DNA of 64,000 nucleotides, from contig JAWUZG010000004.1 in the NCBI GenBank assembly GCA_036785705.1, positions 9,396,501-9,460,500 on the forward strand, in the 5' to 3' direction. This DNA is from Acanthornis magna. Its lineage: Eukaryota > Chordata > Aves > Passeriformes > Acanthizidae. Shown piece by piece: positions 1 through 13,739 of this stretch. The notes under the pieces are model-generated. The model made no database searches and had not been told where the DNA came from. It was given only the letters and a program-made list of their open reading frames with translations. A program made the position numbers and the translations under genes. The stretch's first letter is position 1; every line of letters begins with the position of its first letter.

Positions 1-2124
1 ACCCACGTTCACAGGCAGAAACATAGGTCTGGTAGGTGAGCTTGTTAGTCATGTGACTTTTTTAAAAATTATGTTACCTGGAGAAGAGTTAGTACAGGTC
101 TGCCAATCTATGTTGCAGAACAGTTATACTGTCACAGAGATTGAAGGAAGGTGTAATGAGTGACTTTCATGCCAAGGACAGCAAGCACGGAGAGTTCTAT
201 ATGTCCTTAACTTGTAAAAATAATTGCTGTTTAGTAAAAGAATTACCATGTTCAAAAAACACATCTTCCAGTCTCACCATCTTTAAAAGTATGCTTAAAC
301 TTAGCAATTTACAAGCTTTTATTGAATGAGAGCTTAAAAGATGAAGGTTAGACATAAGAGAGAGAAAACAAGATTGCTCAAAAAAATTGAAGATAAGAAA
401 GCTAAAAATATTTCCTTCTTTCTAGAGTAATACATTTTCTTGGAAATACATAATGATCTAACTACAGTGATGCTCCTCTTACAATGAAAATTTATTCTTA
501 AATGATTTAGCAATTGCAGTGTATGATGAATAAATTATATATGAAGATTAAGTAAGGAAGCATTAGAGTATCAATTGCTTTTTTTTTTCCTTTTTTTTTT
601 TTTCCAGCAGAATTAAGCTAGGGATACTTCAGCAAGGCTTCTAATGTTCAAAAAATCTGGGTGCCTTTTTCACAGGTAATTCTACTGTTCTCCACTGTGG
701 AAATTCTCCATTCATAGCTGTTTTCTAACCCAAACTGGTATTATTCCATGCATCATAAGGAAGGAGGTCTTAAAAGAATTTAAGATATTATTTTTCTTGT
801 TAAGATACTAATCATGAGGTCTAGAGATGCTCCCGTAATTACAGATTTTTGGACAGTCAGAGGTGCTTTGGGCAACTTTTGTCAACCTACTCTTCCTCTT
901 TATGTGCAAATGATGACATATCAACATTTGAGCATAGTTATTGATATCTACACTAAATAGACTACTGGAGCAATCAGTATTAACCAGCTGATTTATTCTA
1001 CAAGTTTCTTGTACCATTAAAGAATTTTATGCAGAGATTTGAAGTCCTATTTACAGTTACCTTTCTAATTCAATAAGTTGTCTGACTCTTGTAGCTTAGT
1101 CATTCTAACACCAAGGGAGTGGTATGTAAGATTCCTTGGTAATCAGCTGTCAATCATATTTGCAGTTAAGGGCTTGCTCTACATACAAGTGTGAAAAATA
1201 ATAAAAAAAGATTTCTATGTTCTCGTGTTCTTTAACAGTTTCCTAAATCAATATGACATATATTACTTGTATTTCTTCAAACAATTACTGCATTATTACT
1301 GTCTCCTATCAAAGGACTAGCAAAAAGAATCCATCTCAAATCAATTTAGAATGACAGATTCACTTAATAACTGCAATCTGTAGTACACAGATTATATTTT
1401 TTAAGCTGGCACAGAAAAATAGCCCTACCTTTCCTTTAAAACCCCCTCCTGCAAACAAATCAAATGATACCGAATGTTAAAAATAGAAACTGTGATTCTT
1501 TAAAATAGCATGTATTTGATAGACATTAAAAATATTATTAAATCCTTCACTTTATGCTATTTGGCATGAAAAGTTTAATAAGTTCCACTTCAGTCTACAG
1601 GGGGTTTTGTGTCTGTACATTACATGAAACTGAAGAAATGCAGAGCAGACAACTCTTCATTCAGAGAACTAATGAGCTCACCAAGCCATAAGCCCTGCCT
1701 CAAATGGGCTATCGTTTTTCACTTTTCTTACACGTTTGGGAAGCATTAAGTAATTTTTCCTGTGAAGGAAACTTCTTTCCCTATCCAAAGGAAACACTTT
1801 CCTTGTACAGTGTCCAAATAACAAGCCACTTCAAGACAAGTATTAGCTGAGGAACTCGTTTAACAGAAATGCTACATGTAGGTTGTATGTGGGTAAAAGC
1901 CCACGGTGAAGATTTTGTCTCTCAGATCTCCTCTGACTGTAGGAATCCTGGACACCAATAGAGATTCTGCTTTCTTTCTGAAGTAGGGTATGTTTGAGAG
2001 TTTTGATCCTTTACCATAAACCTTCAGTTTGCCACAGGATAGTAGAAAGTGTTATGTGGTCTGTGATAGACAAGGTTGTATAAAATAGATGTTCTGTAGA
2101 CCCTGTACAGGACACTTACCTACA

Positions 2125-2172
2125 ATTCATAGGGTTTGAACTAGATTATTTCCAGGCCTTTTCTATCCTATG
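2125..2172 (+). mobile_element. Possible degenerate CR1 tail
   Basis: Text such as gggtttgaactagattattt followed by ccaggccttttctatcctatga resembles a decayed CR1 3' end (GGAACTAGATGATC...CTATGA). It is too short and diverged to be sure. Confidence 0.35.
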
Positions 2173-5100
2173 ACCTTACTACTTGACCTCCAGAGGATAG
2201 CACGTAAGATTAGTTCTACAGGTTATGCATTTCATCTCTAACACCCAGAAAATACCTTCGTCCAAGTTTTCAGTCCTATCAGTGCACCTGAACCGTATTT
2301 CTGAAGAAAACTGTAAATTCAAAGGTTTGAAGCTTTGATGAAGTGCTTGAACTAGAGCTGAATCTGAGGACAGAATCTGACAGTGATACTGAGCAATGTG
2401 AAATTCTGTGTCTGAAGAAGGATGAGGCGATAGCTGGGGATCAGTGCTGATTTAAAAGCATTTCTACAGCCAGACCCAGAACTCTGGGGCTCTACATTTT
2501 GTTGCTGAAGTCTGAACATATACTTGGTTAAATAAAAAATAATATTCCCGTTTATTTCAGTGATTGTCAGACTAAGCTTCTGACAGGAAGCTTGTCATAC
2601 TCTTTAAATAGAGGGCAAACCTTCACAGCAGCACACACTTCCACTTACAGTTTTCAGAATACGTAATGACTTACAGAGATTACAAATGAAAGCTGCTTCT
2701 AGTTTGCCTTCTCTCAATACAGCTGAGTCTCATAAATTTTAATTGAGCCATTGGGGGAAAAGGAAGTGGCATAGGAACAAAACAGAGGTGACCTGATGCA
2801 TGGTACCTTTCTCTCTGTCAAGGCACTTCTCATAAAATACGGACTGGTACTTGAAGGAAATGAGTATGAATTGTAGTCATGGAGAGCAGAGGGAAAGAAA
2901 GATGTTAAACTTGTCCTCGTTTCTTTAAAGGTTATTTCTAATTTTTCATTTAATCTCCTTAATGAGATGCCTGTTGTTGCCCCAGACGTACTTGATTTCA
3001 ACAGGTGACAGACTGAACCCCAAACTTCAAATATTAGAATGTAATAGCTAGTTAAAGACTTTTGTAAGAATCATAAAGAAAAAAGTCTACAAGTGTTCAG
3101 AAAATTCAAAATGTTCAGAAGTGAATGACCCATTCCTGAGTTTTAAATGTTAATTTTACACAGCTGATCTTCGAAATAAAAGCGTATCTTCTCCAGCATA
3201 AAACATTACATGGATATTAAATATATGAGGTTGTTAAGAAATCAGCCTACCTACAGTTTATGAGCTATGTTTCATAATCAGTGTCAGGTTACAAGCATCA
3301 CTTTGAACCTGGGCCTTACATGTCTTCTTCTGACTTTCAACTCAACATTGAGCTAAATCCCACAGATAGTACTATGAGAAATTCTTGCTTTTATCACAGA
3401 GCAGACAACGAGTCATTAAAATTTGATGACTTAAATGGAACAATGTTCAACAAAGAGATGCAAGCAATCCAGAATATTTTTCTTTTAAGTCTGCATGTGC
3501 AAGACGGTATTACTTGATAACTGATTATCTTGAAAAGGCTTCAGTAACTGAAAAAGTTGGCTGATGGTTATAACAGAAAGGTTTGCAGAGACTCTTCTCT
3601 CCAGAGTAGGTGTAATCTGTAATAAACCTCACAGTCCTTGTCCACAGTTACCCATGACAGAGGACATAATGAAGACCACAGGAGCTTCCTCTAACCCTTA
3701 ACTTATCATTCATTCACAATAGGATGAAAAATCCAGTGCTACAAGGGCATCCACCCACCATGTACATGAAAATCTCTCCTGGATTATTCAGTTCACATGT
3801 AGCAGCCTGGCTATATCCACAACACACAGAAATCAGCAATGGACCTTTACTGAAACTCATATGGGGAATGTGTAAAGATGGTTGTTGGTTTGTTTTTTTC
3901 TTTATTTTTACCCTTCGGAGCAAAGCGCATAATGTGAGTGCTCTGCAGCAGGTCAGCAAAGTGATCTTTTCAGAGCATGAAAGTGAGGCCATGTATTGCA
4001 TGCCCGGAGGTATGTAGTTAAGGCATGTATGAGGTTGGGGTAATATTGAAGGGAGGAAACAAACCTGTTTCACTCTTGTCTACCACAGCTTTTAAAAAAG
4101 AAAAATTATGTATATGTTTGCAGGTTAGCTGCTTGAAGCATTGTGAGCTTCAGCATGAATTACCATTCCTGCAATCTGCACTGGCAGGGAACCTGTTCAC
4201 CAGAGGGAACTTGGAAATGAAACTGATTAACACCCGAGATGTACTCACAGTGGGCAGAGAGGAAACATTCAAGCTAAGAGAAGTTTAGGAGTATGTATTC
4301 CCCTGTGTATCTGGGGAAAATGTACTTAGAATAGGTAATAGCTTATTATCCTTTCAACGTGTATCCATTTCATCTTGGTTCAGTCTTACTTAAATACTAA
4401 GTGATTTCTTCTCCATGATGTCACGAGGCAAAGTTTAATCCTGCCAGAGAAGGTACAAACTTTAGAAGGGAATAGGAATGTAAGAAAATAGTGATTATTA
4501 TCACTTACAATGTTTTATACGAATGTACAAGAGCTTTCTGGATTTTTTTTAACCTTCTAATGTTTCATGGTGCTGTAACTATATTTTGTCTCCCTGCCTT
4601 GCCAATATATATTCAAACCATCTTTCCATCCATTCTTTAAGAATTTAGGTAGAAAATTGCCTTCACTATTGAAATATCTCTTTTTTTTTTCCAGTTTGGT
4701 TTTTTTTAATGCAACACGATCTTTGCATGTTAGTGTTAAATAGAGATGGTCTCATCTTCCTGGCCATGCCCCAAGTGATGTAAAATTCCTGTTTGTAAGT
4801 AAGCATCACTGTTATTTCAATATTTATCACTAAAATAATTGTAGTTGGCACCGCGTGATCAGATAAAAATAAGAGTGATTTGGGGAGTGTGGAAGAACAA
4901 ATGATTCACAGCGAACTATTTAATAACATTTAGCCTCTTTCCAATGTGTCAAATGCCCACAAGTAGCTTAATACTTTCTCAATGATACTCATTCCCCATG
5001 ACTGTTCACCACATATTTTCTCTCAATTATATGGATTTTAAATTCTTCATTTGAACTGTTTATTCAAAAGCAGTATTATTTTTCTTGAAAAAAAAATAGT

Positions 5101-5789
5101 GCAATGAATGGATAAATTAACTCAGGTATTTGGCGCAAATATCTTAGATTAAAAATTCATAATCCACTCTCTCATATATTTGCTATGTGAGCAGTAAACA
5201 GATTTTTAGGAGAAAATTTTCACTAGAATGCCTGCAAGCATTGTGTGTACAACTAAAAATATTTAATATCTATATTCCATTTGGTAAGGTAGTTTTCTAG
5301 AATGGGAAACTGAATCAACAAAAAATTTTAACCTAACTCTCCCCACACATCAAAAAAACCCTCCTTTATGCCAGTATTAAAAGAAACATGTCTACATTAT
5401 TTCTTGAGCCAGTTTCCTCTGGTTAGACTTCAATGTGTGGGCATAAGTTCTGATGTCTCTTTATTTTCCATTTCATTTCTCTAAAACACTCAGATATCCA
5501 CTGAGCAACTTTATCTGTGAAAAGCTATCTACAGAAGCATAGAGGTCAGCCTCACCCCTTGGCCAGGAGTCCTTGCAACAGTAGTTTAAGGAGTGTAATG
5601 TGCCCTGTATTTTTACTGGCAAATGTGACAGAACTTTGGCAGAGCTCTCCTAAACTCTCCCTCCTTTCATTTAAAAGTGTTTTACTACATTTTGCATATT
5701 CTTTCCATAAAAGCTAGTTTCAGCAGGAATGACCAAAACAGCCATTAGAGCTGTTCCCTACTTTATTTCATGATGGTGATGAGGCTCTA

Positions 5790-5960
5790 CATAGAAGACT
5801 ATTGACATGTTACAGCATTTACTAGAATCAACTACTTTTCAATCCTGTTATTCTTTTGCATCATGCTGAACCCTTTGATCACTCATTTGTGTTGCACACA
5901 GACTCATTCAAGCATGAACAAGGTTGAATTTACCCAGCTGTTACTCCTGTGCTTGACCAT
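5790..5960 (+). repeat. Copy A of a dispersed ancient repeat
   Basis: Positions 5881-5940 align without gaps to 10932-10991 with 48 of 60 identical bases (counted by eye), sharing actcatttgt, tcattcaagcat and ccagctg. Weaker similarity extends upstream to about 5790. Both copies are in the same orientation, 5.05 kb apart. Confidence 0.7.
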
Positions 5961-6489
5961 AAAGGAGAAGCGGCTCATGCATGAGCTGGTTTTGGTTAAT
6001 GCTAATGCCTTTGGCATCATTTTTCTTTAATAACATCTATAAAGGGGACCCAAAATTTATTTTCCTCAAAGTACCAAATTCATTGTAAAGCTAGGTATGA
6101 ATATTGGCAACTGATGGACACAAGGTTAGTAAAAGGGCAAGGCACTGAGACAGGTCTTTCATTGAAAGCCATTACATGGACAAAAGGCAGCTACTGCTGG
6201 TGCCACGTGATGTACTGACAAAGGCTCTATCTCTTGCTCAGATTCCTTTTTGTAGCTATACTTACAACTTATAAGTGCTGAGACTCCGTTCCCCTTTCCT
6301 TTCATGTCTGTTATTTTATCCTTATCACTTCAATATCTTTTCTTGAGAGACTTGCAGGCAGGTTATCACTGCAGTAGAATTCTCAACATCTTTTTCTTGT
6401 TATCATAACCATACTCTCCAAAATTAGAAATGCCTGGTTTTAGACCAGCAGAACTGGTGGTGATAACCACAGTTAACCCAGAGTCCAGA

Positions 6490-6670
6490 TGCCCAGACAA
6501 GTTTATAGGGATAGCGAACATCCAAGGTCAAGCTGGGAAATCATCAGTAAGCCCAGGACAGGATCAGGTCCAGAGACAGCAAGAAGCATCAGGCATAGTC
6601 CAGGAATTTCTGGGCAAGTTTACAGTGATGAGACAGGTCCGAGGTCAAGCCAGAAAGTCAAGCCTGCAAT
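6490..6670 (+). repeat. Two-copy imperfect direct repeat (about 117-bp period)
   Basis: The order caagttta, a short GA-rich stretch, aggtcaagc, ..gaaa.tca occurs at about 6498-6545 and again at about 6615-6663. The surrounding 6430-6700 sequence is unusually rich in CAGG/AGGTC words and more GC-rich than its neighbours. The two open frames through it are probably a by-product of this composition. Confidence 0.5.
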
Positions 6671-9355
6671 ACCCTGTATTTATCCTGGTTTCAATAAAGC
6701 TTTTGTTAAATGAGCTTTATTTAAATTGTAATCACCAGTACCTATGCTAATCAAGTGGGAAATCTAAACAGTTTGACCTGGTAGACAACCTCTTTTTTTT
6801 TCTTATCGTAATTCTAGACATGTGGTAGCTACAATGAAAAAGAAAAGTGTAAGCTTTCTCAAAACCACTTCTTTTTTCATAACATATTCATAAGGCAAAT
6901 ACTGCATGTCTAGCAGCTAGCAGCATGGTATTGTGTTTGTTTTGGATTTCTGTTTTGCTTGATTCATAGCTCCATTCTGCAGTCTTTTCCCTAAGTATCA
7001 TCAGTATTATCCTGCTGAATACCTATTCTGAAGCAAGGTCTCTGCTTTCGCTATCTCTGTAGTGATATTTGCTTTTCATGCTGTCCCCAAAGTCATTCTC
7101 TACTGCAGTTCCTGTATTTTATAAACAACAGATGCTCCTTGCCCCTTGTCCATCTTAAATGATTGCTGTCAAGATATGGCATCAGAACAGGCCACCTTGG
7201 CAACAAACAAACATAAAATACCCCATTCCAAAGTCTGAACTGTAGGTGCTTTTCAGTGTTAACTGCTCTGGCTGGAGATGTGAATGTAATTCCAATTCTT
7301 CTGCCTTTTCTCTGGGTTTAGAAAAACAGCCTTCCCAGAACACTTGAAATTCTGGCAAAAGAATTCATTTAATGAATTATGCTCCAACAAAATGCAATCA
7401 TGCGTGTGGCCAATGGGTAAGATTCATACCCATACCAATGCAAAAGAATAGTAGGAGGCAAAATCTACCCTTTTACTTTTGAGCTAACTTTCCTTCTTTC
7501 ATTCATCCTAGAATTGTTTTGACTGTGAACTGAAAAAAAAGAAAAAAGTCCTCCAGTATTATAATAGCTATTTTTCATCTTTTACCAGAGAAATTCAAGA
7601 GACTTTACATGGTAATTATGGGTCAAGCTTTAAAAAGGCGTGTGAAGATAAATCAAATTCTCTTACACATACTCTCACTGACTCGTCCTTAAGTTCTGTT
7701 GGAAGAAAACCAGTATCATTTTAGTTATTAATTTTTCCCAGGCTTTATTTTTTATGCTTTCTTTTCTCAGTGGAAATTTTAAAAAATAATTTCTATTTTT
7801 CTTTTAAAACCTATGTTCCACTTATGTACTCTTTAGTACATAGTTTACAGAGACTTGCAAATTCAGGAGAGCTACCTAAGGAAAGTAAGCTGTGTTGTCA
7901 GAGTTTAATTCTGGACATTGCATTTTCATTGTGAAAGGGTTCAAGGGGCTGAAAATCATCAAAAATTACTGTCACATAAATCCTTCATTTACATCTATTA
8001 CAGCTGAATCACAAATTAGTTCAAAGAGTCCCATGGCCTGTGTTAAGTTTTGTAAGATGATTAAGAGGTATGAACCTCTGAAATTACTTATGTGTGGTAT
8101 GTTAGAAAGTTATACCAGTTTAAGCCTTGCGCCAAAAAAAAATGAGCATAATTTGTAAAGATACACAATTGTGAATTTCCTTTAAAGCAGGCAGGAGAAA
8201 GGTGATTTGCACACCAAGGACTCTGGAGACAATACAGTTAGGATCCCAACTCGCTATAACTTAGACATTCTTGCCTCTTCGAATAATGATTGCACCAATT
8301 CATACACTTTATATTTTGAACCTTATACATTAAAAGAATGAAAGCAAGTAAAAAGTATTTCAAGTGAGTTTAATGGAAAGGGCTCTAATTTACAGGACAT
8401 TAATAATTTTTGTACTTCCCCCATACAAATTAGTAATATGAAATATCTATTAATTCACCTATTTCTTCCCCTACAGTACAATAAATCTACCCTGGCCTTA
8501 TGTGAGTCTATCTTAAATGAGAAAGTAATGACAAGTTGTCTTAGAAAGCACCTACTTGACCAATGATTTGAGAAAAATTTCTGACCACACACAAAGGAGG
8601 GGAAATATATAACAGATAACTTAGACATACAATTCAAAAGAAATTTCCAATTAAGAAATAAAATATGCATGACTACAGAACCCCTTCTAATACGTCTAAT
8701 TTTGCTATACCATTCCTAACAGAGACTGCACACAAAATTCAGCCATTTCCACCCATTTCTAAGTTTCTGACAACCTAGTACCAACAGTGATTTCATTTAC
8801 AGAATATTACTAAGATCTTTTTGCATTTACAATATTTTAGAACATGCTATCATATAAAACAAGAAGTAATCACTGTGATGAACCCTCCTCTGAAATGTTA
8901 ACACTCAGAAGAGAGAGCACTTTATTTGTTACTCCAGCACTGCTGAATGTAGAGTGAGGTCCCAACACCAACTCAGTGTTTTTCTGCTTGTATATACAAG
9001 ATACATTCCAGTTCTTTCAGTTCACATGTCTTAATGGGAACATATGTCTTTACGTATAGCTGATGAACACTCTGAAAAATGAATTTATTTTTCCGAGTCA
9101 CAGACCTGGAATGTAAGTTCTTATTTTCCATTTTATTCAGTCTGTGACCACACATTTGGGCATACTAAACCACAAGTTTTTTTGCTTATTTCAAGTTTAG
9201 ATGCATCCATATAGCTTCCTTGCAGCATATTATTCTTCCTATTATTTAATATTTCCCAGTCTTTATCAGTGATGTTTTAATCCATACTGTAATAGTAATG
9301 TGAAATGAAGGGGTGCAAAAATCTAAAACCACTGAGGGCAATTTTTTACAGGTGT

Positions 9356-9633
9356 AGATAGTGATAGGACAAGGGAATGGTTTTAAACTAAGATAGGAGA
9401 GATTTAGATTAGACGTTAGGAAGAAATTCTTCACTCCAGAAGGTAGTGAGGTATTGGAACAGGTTGCCCAGAGAAGTCGTGGATGCCCCATCCCGGGAAG
9501 TGTTCAAGGCCAGGTTGAATGGGACTCTGAGCAACCTGGTCTGGTGGAAGGTGTCCCTGCCTATGGCAGAGAGATTGGAAATAGATGATCTTTAAGAAAT
9601 CTTCCAACCCAAACCATTCTGTGATTCCATGAC
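9356..9633 (+). mobile_element. CR1 LINE, 5'-truncated 3' end
   Basis: CR1 is the dominant non-LTR retroposon of birds. Diagnostic stretches are visible in order: gataggacaaggg, gaggtattggaacaggttgcc, gtggatgccccatccc, caaggccaggttgaa, ctgagcaacctggtctggtg and a tail of aaccattctgtgattccatga, matching the ATTCTATGA-type CR1 terminus. The copy is non-functional and moderately diverged. Frames on the opposite strand here are CR1 shadow. Confidence 0.95.
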
Positions 9634-10107
9634 TCATATCTACACGTAAGGTGGCCAGGGGCAGTTCTCTGTTCTCTGAGCCAAGTTTAATGCCAAGACT
9701 GTTTAAATCCAGCCTCTTGTACAGCACATTGGCTATATTCACAGTCTGTGGTGTCCCTCTGACCCCAAGGCATAAGCACCTTTACTATTTGGACAAAAAA
9801 TCAGGTCACATACCTGAAGTAATGTGAGAATTGTTTTGGACACTTGCTTGAGAAGGGCAATGGCTTAGCAAACAGCCACAGCCAGTTTGGTGGTCTCTTC
9901 TGTCTTTCCAAACGTACTATAATTATTGGGCACCGTACTTTTTAATATTGTAAAAATAAGAAAGCAAAATCTGCACAAGTTATGGCACATCATCCAAGAA
10001 AAATGCTTCTATTTGTTGTATAAGTAGTCAGGCACCTTCCTTGCAAACAACATCTATGGAAATTATCATTATTTACATTTTTAATTGCAGCACACTGAGC
10101 AACTGCA

Positions 10108-10538
10108 TCACAGAATGGGTCAGGTTGGAAGGCACCACAGTGGATCATCTGGTCCAACCTCCCTGCTCAAGCAGGGTCATCCTAGCGCACATGGCACAGG
10201 ATTTTGCCCACGTGGTCCTTGAATATCTCCAGTGAGGGACATTCCACAACCTCTCTGGACAATCTGTTCCAGTGTGCGGTCACCCACGCAGGGAAGAAGT
10301 TCTTTCTCATATTCAGGTGGAACTTCTTGTGCCTCAGTTTCTGCCCATTGGCTCTTGTCCTATTGCTTGGCACCACTGAGAAGAACCTGGTTCCATCCTC
10401 TGACACCTCCTTTCAGATACGTATAGACACTGTTGAGGTGCCCTCTCAGTCTTCTCTTCTCGAGGCTGAACAGGCCCAGCTCTCTCAGCCTTTCCTCATG
10501 AGAAAGATGCTCCAGTTCCCAATCATCTTTGTCACCCC
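10108..10538 (-). mobile_element. CR1 LINE, 5'-truncated 3' end, reverse orientation
   Basis: On the plus strand it starts with the reverse-complement CR1 terminus (atcacagaatgggtcaggttgg) and continues through tctggtccaacctccctgctc, cattccacaacctctctgg, gggaagaagttctttctc, gctgaacaggcccagctctc and ctcagcctttcctcatgag. It lies about 0.5 kb from the previous CR1 in opposite orientation, so the two form an imperfect inverted pair. The 166-codon frame over it is not a gene. Confidence 0.95.
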
Positions 10539-10816
10539 AAATCAATACATTATTTCTAATTCCAGCCTACAGCTATTGCTGATTAGCAAGGAGATTTTAA
10601 AAACATTGACAATGTCTTTCAAGGCTAAAAATTTACAGGAAGCTTTTCAAACTGTCAGGTTTTTTGCAGCAAATGAAGTGTACTGCTTAGAGAAAAGTAA
10701 ATGAAGCTAAACATGTACTTGATATTGATTCAGTCTACACAACAGATGGCAACATGGATGCAAATAAAGTGCTTGTCCTTTTATTATTATTAGTTAATAT
10801 TTACATCACTGGAATG

Positions 10817-11000
10817 CCCAGAGGCCTCAGTCAGGAGCAGAGACCCATTATGCTAGATACTACACAAATACACACCGGAACATTTTGTTCCAGTATCATC
10901 TTTCTCCTGCTGCACACTAAACTCATTGATGACTCATTTGTATTGCCCAGAGAGTCATTCAAGCATACAGAGGGTTGATTTCCTCCAGCTGCTCTGGAAA
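10817..11000 (+). repeat. Copy B of a dispersed ancient repeat, with a common sauropsid motif
   Basis: This is the partner of the copy at 5.8 kb. Its left part (ggcctcagtcagga, cccattatgctagatact, acacaaatacaca) resembles a frequent reptile/bird dispersed motif of the form CCCATTGTGCTAGGCACTGTACAAACACA. The family name is not asserted. The short frame at 10754-10978 is not a gene. Confidence 0.65.
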
Positions 11001-11473
11001 GTTTATAACCTAAGCAGCAAGGGAAGAAAGGAAAGAAAGAAGGTTTCATAAATGGAGAATTTCATTTTGAAGGTTTTGCCTTACGTTTCTTATAAAACAG
11101 ATGTGTTGGAATACCCTTTATTCTTCTGGTTTCTCAGGTTACCTTCTTAGTTTCCATGTTTCCTTAGTTTCTGTACCATACCACTTGCTTTCTTAATCCT
11201 GTCTCCTTCCCTTTCATGCATTCTCCTTGCTTATTCTCCACTGCTTTCATGGCATGAGCTTTTAGCAGCATATCACCCTTGTCCTCCAAGCCTCCAAGCC
11301 TGGCAAAACACTAGGAGCCATATAAGAGTTAAAAATGTATGGTATTCACTGGCCAACAAACATATCTGTAAATATTAACTAAACTAGTGCATTCAGCTTT
11401 CAAATTTAGAATGTTCCACTGTTTTCAGAGTGTGATGTATTTAAATGACGCTAGTTAATATGTTGCAGTATTG

Positions 11474-11522
11474 TATATGATCAGTTCTACAATACAATTG
11501 ATCATTATATATGATCAGTTCT
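11474..11522 (+). repeat. Short direct repeat TATATGATCAGTTCT, two copies 34 bp apart
   Basis: The identical 15-mer occurs at 11474-11488 and 11508-11522, with another TGATCA-type word between them. Confidence 0.8.
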
Positions 11523-13739
11523 CCATCATAAGAGCCTTTTTAGCACCAAGTTTCTGTCTGAGGACAGTTTCTACCACGTAACAGGAGTCAGGCCTCCTCC
11601 TGCCCCATTAATCCCTGCTCTCAGCAGGTGCATAGCTCTGTCTCTCACAATTAAGTCCTAGTGGAGCTGGAAACCAGATTTCAATCAACTCCTTTCTGAT
11701 GCTGTGGTTGGGTCTCAGCTACATGGGCATACAAAGTTTTCTCTCTCCTCTTTTCCTTCTTTCTCACCTTTTAGAAGGAAAAATTGAAAGACTTTTTTTG
11801 GAAGTCTACTAAGAGTTTTCCTGTTTAGAATTGACATGAGAACACACTATTCTACTTCAAATGCAGTAGAAATTCAACTGCCTAAAAAGAAGAATAGTTT
11901 TTATGATTTTAAAATTACAGAAATAGAAAAATGAGGCTTTGAATGGAAATTTTGTTGCAGCATAAACTACAAAGTATTATAGTATTAGCCTTACAAAAAA
12001 AACTTAAATGTAAAATAAAGTATTACTTTGAAAAATAATTTTAAAATTCAGTTCGTATTAAAGAAATATTATCAATATAGTTTTAATGTCATATGAGAAA
12101 ATTATGCAAATACAAATGCCAAAAAAAAAAAAAAGCCTTAAGAGAAGTATTGCTTAGATTTATATCAAGGATGTCTACTTCTCAAAGAAATTAAGTGCTC
12201 GCGATGACATTTAAAGGAAGAAAATCCATTATGTTTGCAGTCAATCATTACTAGGATTCACAGTTAATATCATACTGCTACCTTTTATACCTCTTTAAAA
12301 AAGTCGCAGATGATGATTCGTGCATATAGTGTCCCACAGCATTCATTTGATAAAATGTTAATTAGTTTTATTGTTGGTAGTATTTTTCTTTAGTAACTCT
12401 TGGGGCTAAGAGAAATATATCTGTACAGGATGCTGACTGGTACAGCTTAGTCTAAACTCACATTCAGTAAAACCAGTTAATAAGTATATTCACACTAAGA
12501 TCTCTGGAAGCTATTATCTAACATCAAGGGGCACTGAGGTTTGGTAGCAGCCATTGCTGATTATTAAGGTGATCCTTTGACTCATGTTTTTGTAGTGAAG
12601 AAAAAACTCCATGTTAGTAATACCAAAACCAAGGATAATTGATTATGTACGTTCTTCATGCAGCTACTCTTATGCAAGACCAGTAATACTGTCCCAATTA
12701 TTACTGTGATGCACTATTACAGGAACGAAGAAGCAGTTCAACATTCCCCCAAAGAAAATAAGGATATGCTGTTCCATACAAATACTTCCCCTTTTTTAAT
12801 GCTACCTTTTGTCAGGAGTTGTTGCTCATAAAATACTTCTTGTAGGATTATTTACTTGGGTGTATTTCCTGTAAATCAAATAGAAATGCTAAGTCAAGCT
12901 CTGTCTGGAAAACTGGGGGAAATTACCTTGACTGCCTAGGTCTGATAAGCAATAATTCCTGTTTCTTTGGTAATAATTCTGGCTTTAGAAAGGACAGGAA
13001 ATAGTGAATGTAAAAATTGACCTAAAAGTTAAAATAATGGGAGGGGAAGGTTGATCCATAACGACAAATAATAGACCAATGTTATTTGTGAACATTTCCA
13101 CCTCAGGATGTTTTGACAACATATACTGTCTCGTGATGGTGAAAAGCTTTTTCTATTCAGCCATTATCCATCAACTATCCTTCCTTGTATCTCCCATAGC
13201 TTATTGGCCAATATTGATAGCCTCCATTTTGCACAAGACGACCTCTTGTCCTTCCAGAGGATCCAGTAAAATTATTGCTCTTTATTTGGCAAGGTTCCCT
13301 ATATAGTTTTCTGGCTTCAGATGAAGCATTCCCAACTTATCTGAACATGGCCTTATAATAATATATTTGCTATTTATAAGATTGCCATCTTACTCAGTCT
13401 AAAGATATTATTATAATATCAAGTGGGAGACCATAAATGGATGCACATGGGCCATATATGCTCCTAAGGAATGAGATAAAAACGTCATATTCCTTCTGGA
13501 ATAAAGATTTGGGACAAATCCCATCAAGTAGCTCTAGTGGTATTAGTTACTTGACTAGATTTTACTCCCTAACTCTTTGGTTTATCTTCAATTTTGATGT
13601 AAGCAGCAACCCTGGAATTTATTTCCAGGCATGGATTTTTGTGATCAAATTGGAATGTGGTGGCCTGACATCACCAAAAATGCCTTAGAACACATGCTGT
13701 GAACTGCTTATGTTCTCCATAAGTCCCCAAAGCATTTTG

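Larger units (their letters stand above)
1..9355. other. Intergenic, gene-poor
   Basis: AT-rich sequence with only short chance reading frames, T-rich runs near 580-605 and the repeats listed separately. No exon, promoter or RNA gene was recognised. Confidence 0.7.
10539..13739. other. Intergenic, gene-poor
   Basis: AT-rich sequence with a poly-A run at 12121-12134; nothing gene-like apart from the repeats listed. Confidence 0.7.

Noticed and set aside
10204..10704. 166-codon plus-strand frame
   Set aside because: Mostly the reverse complement of a CR1 3' end, which is non-coding.
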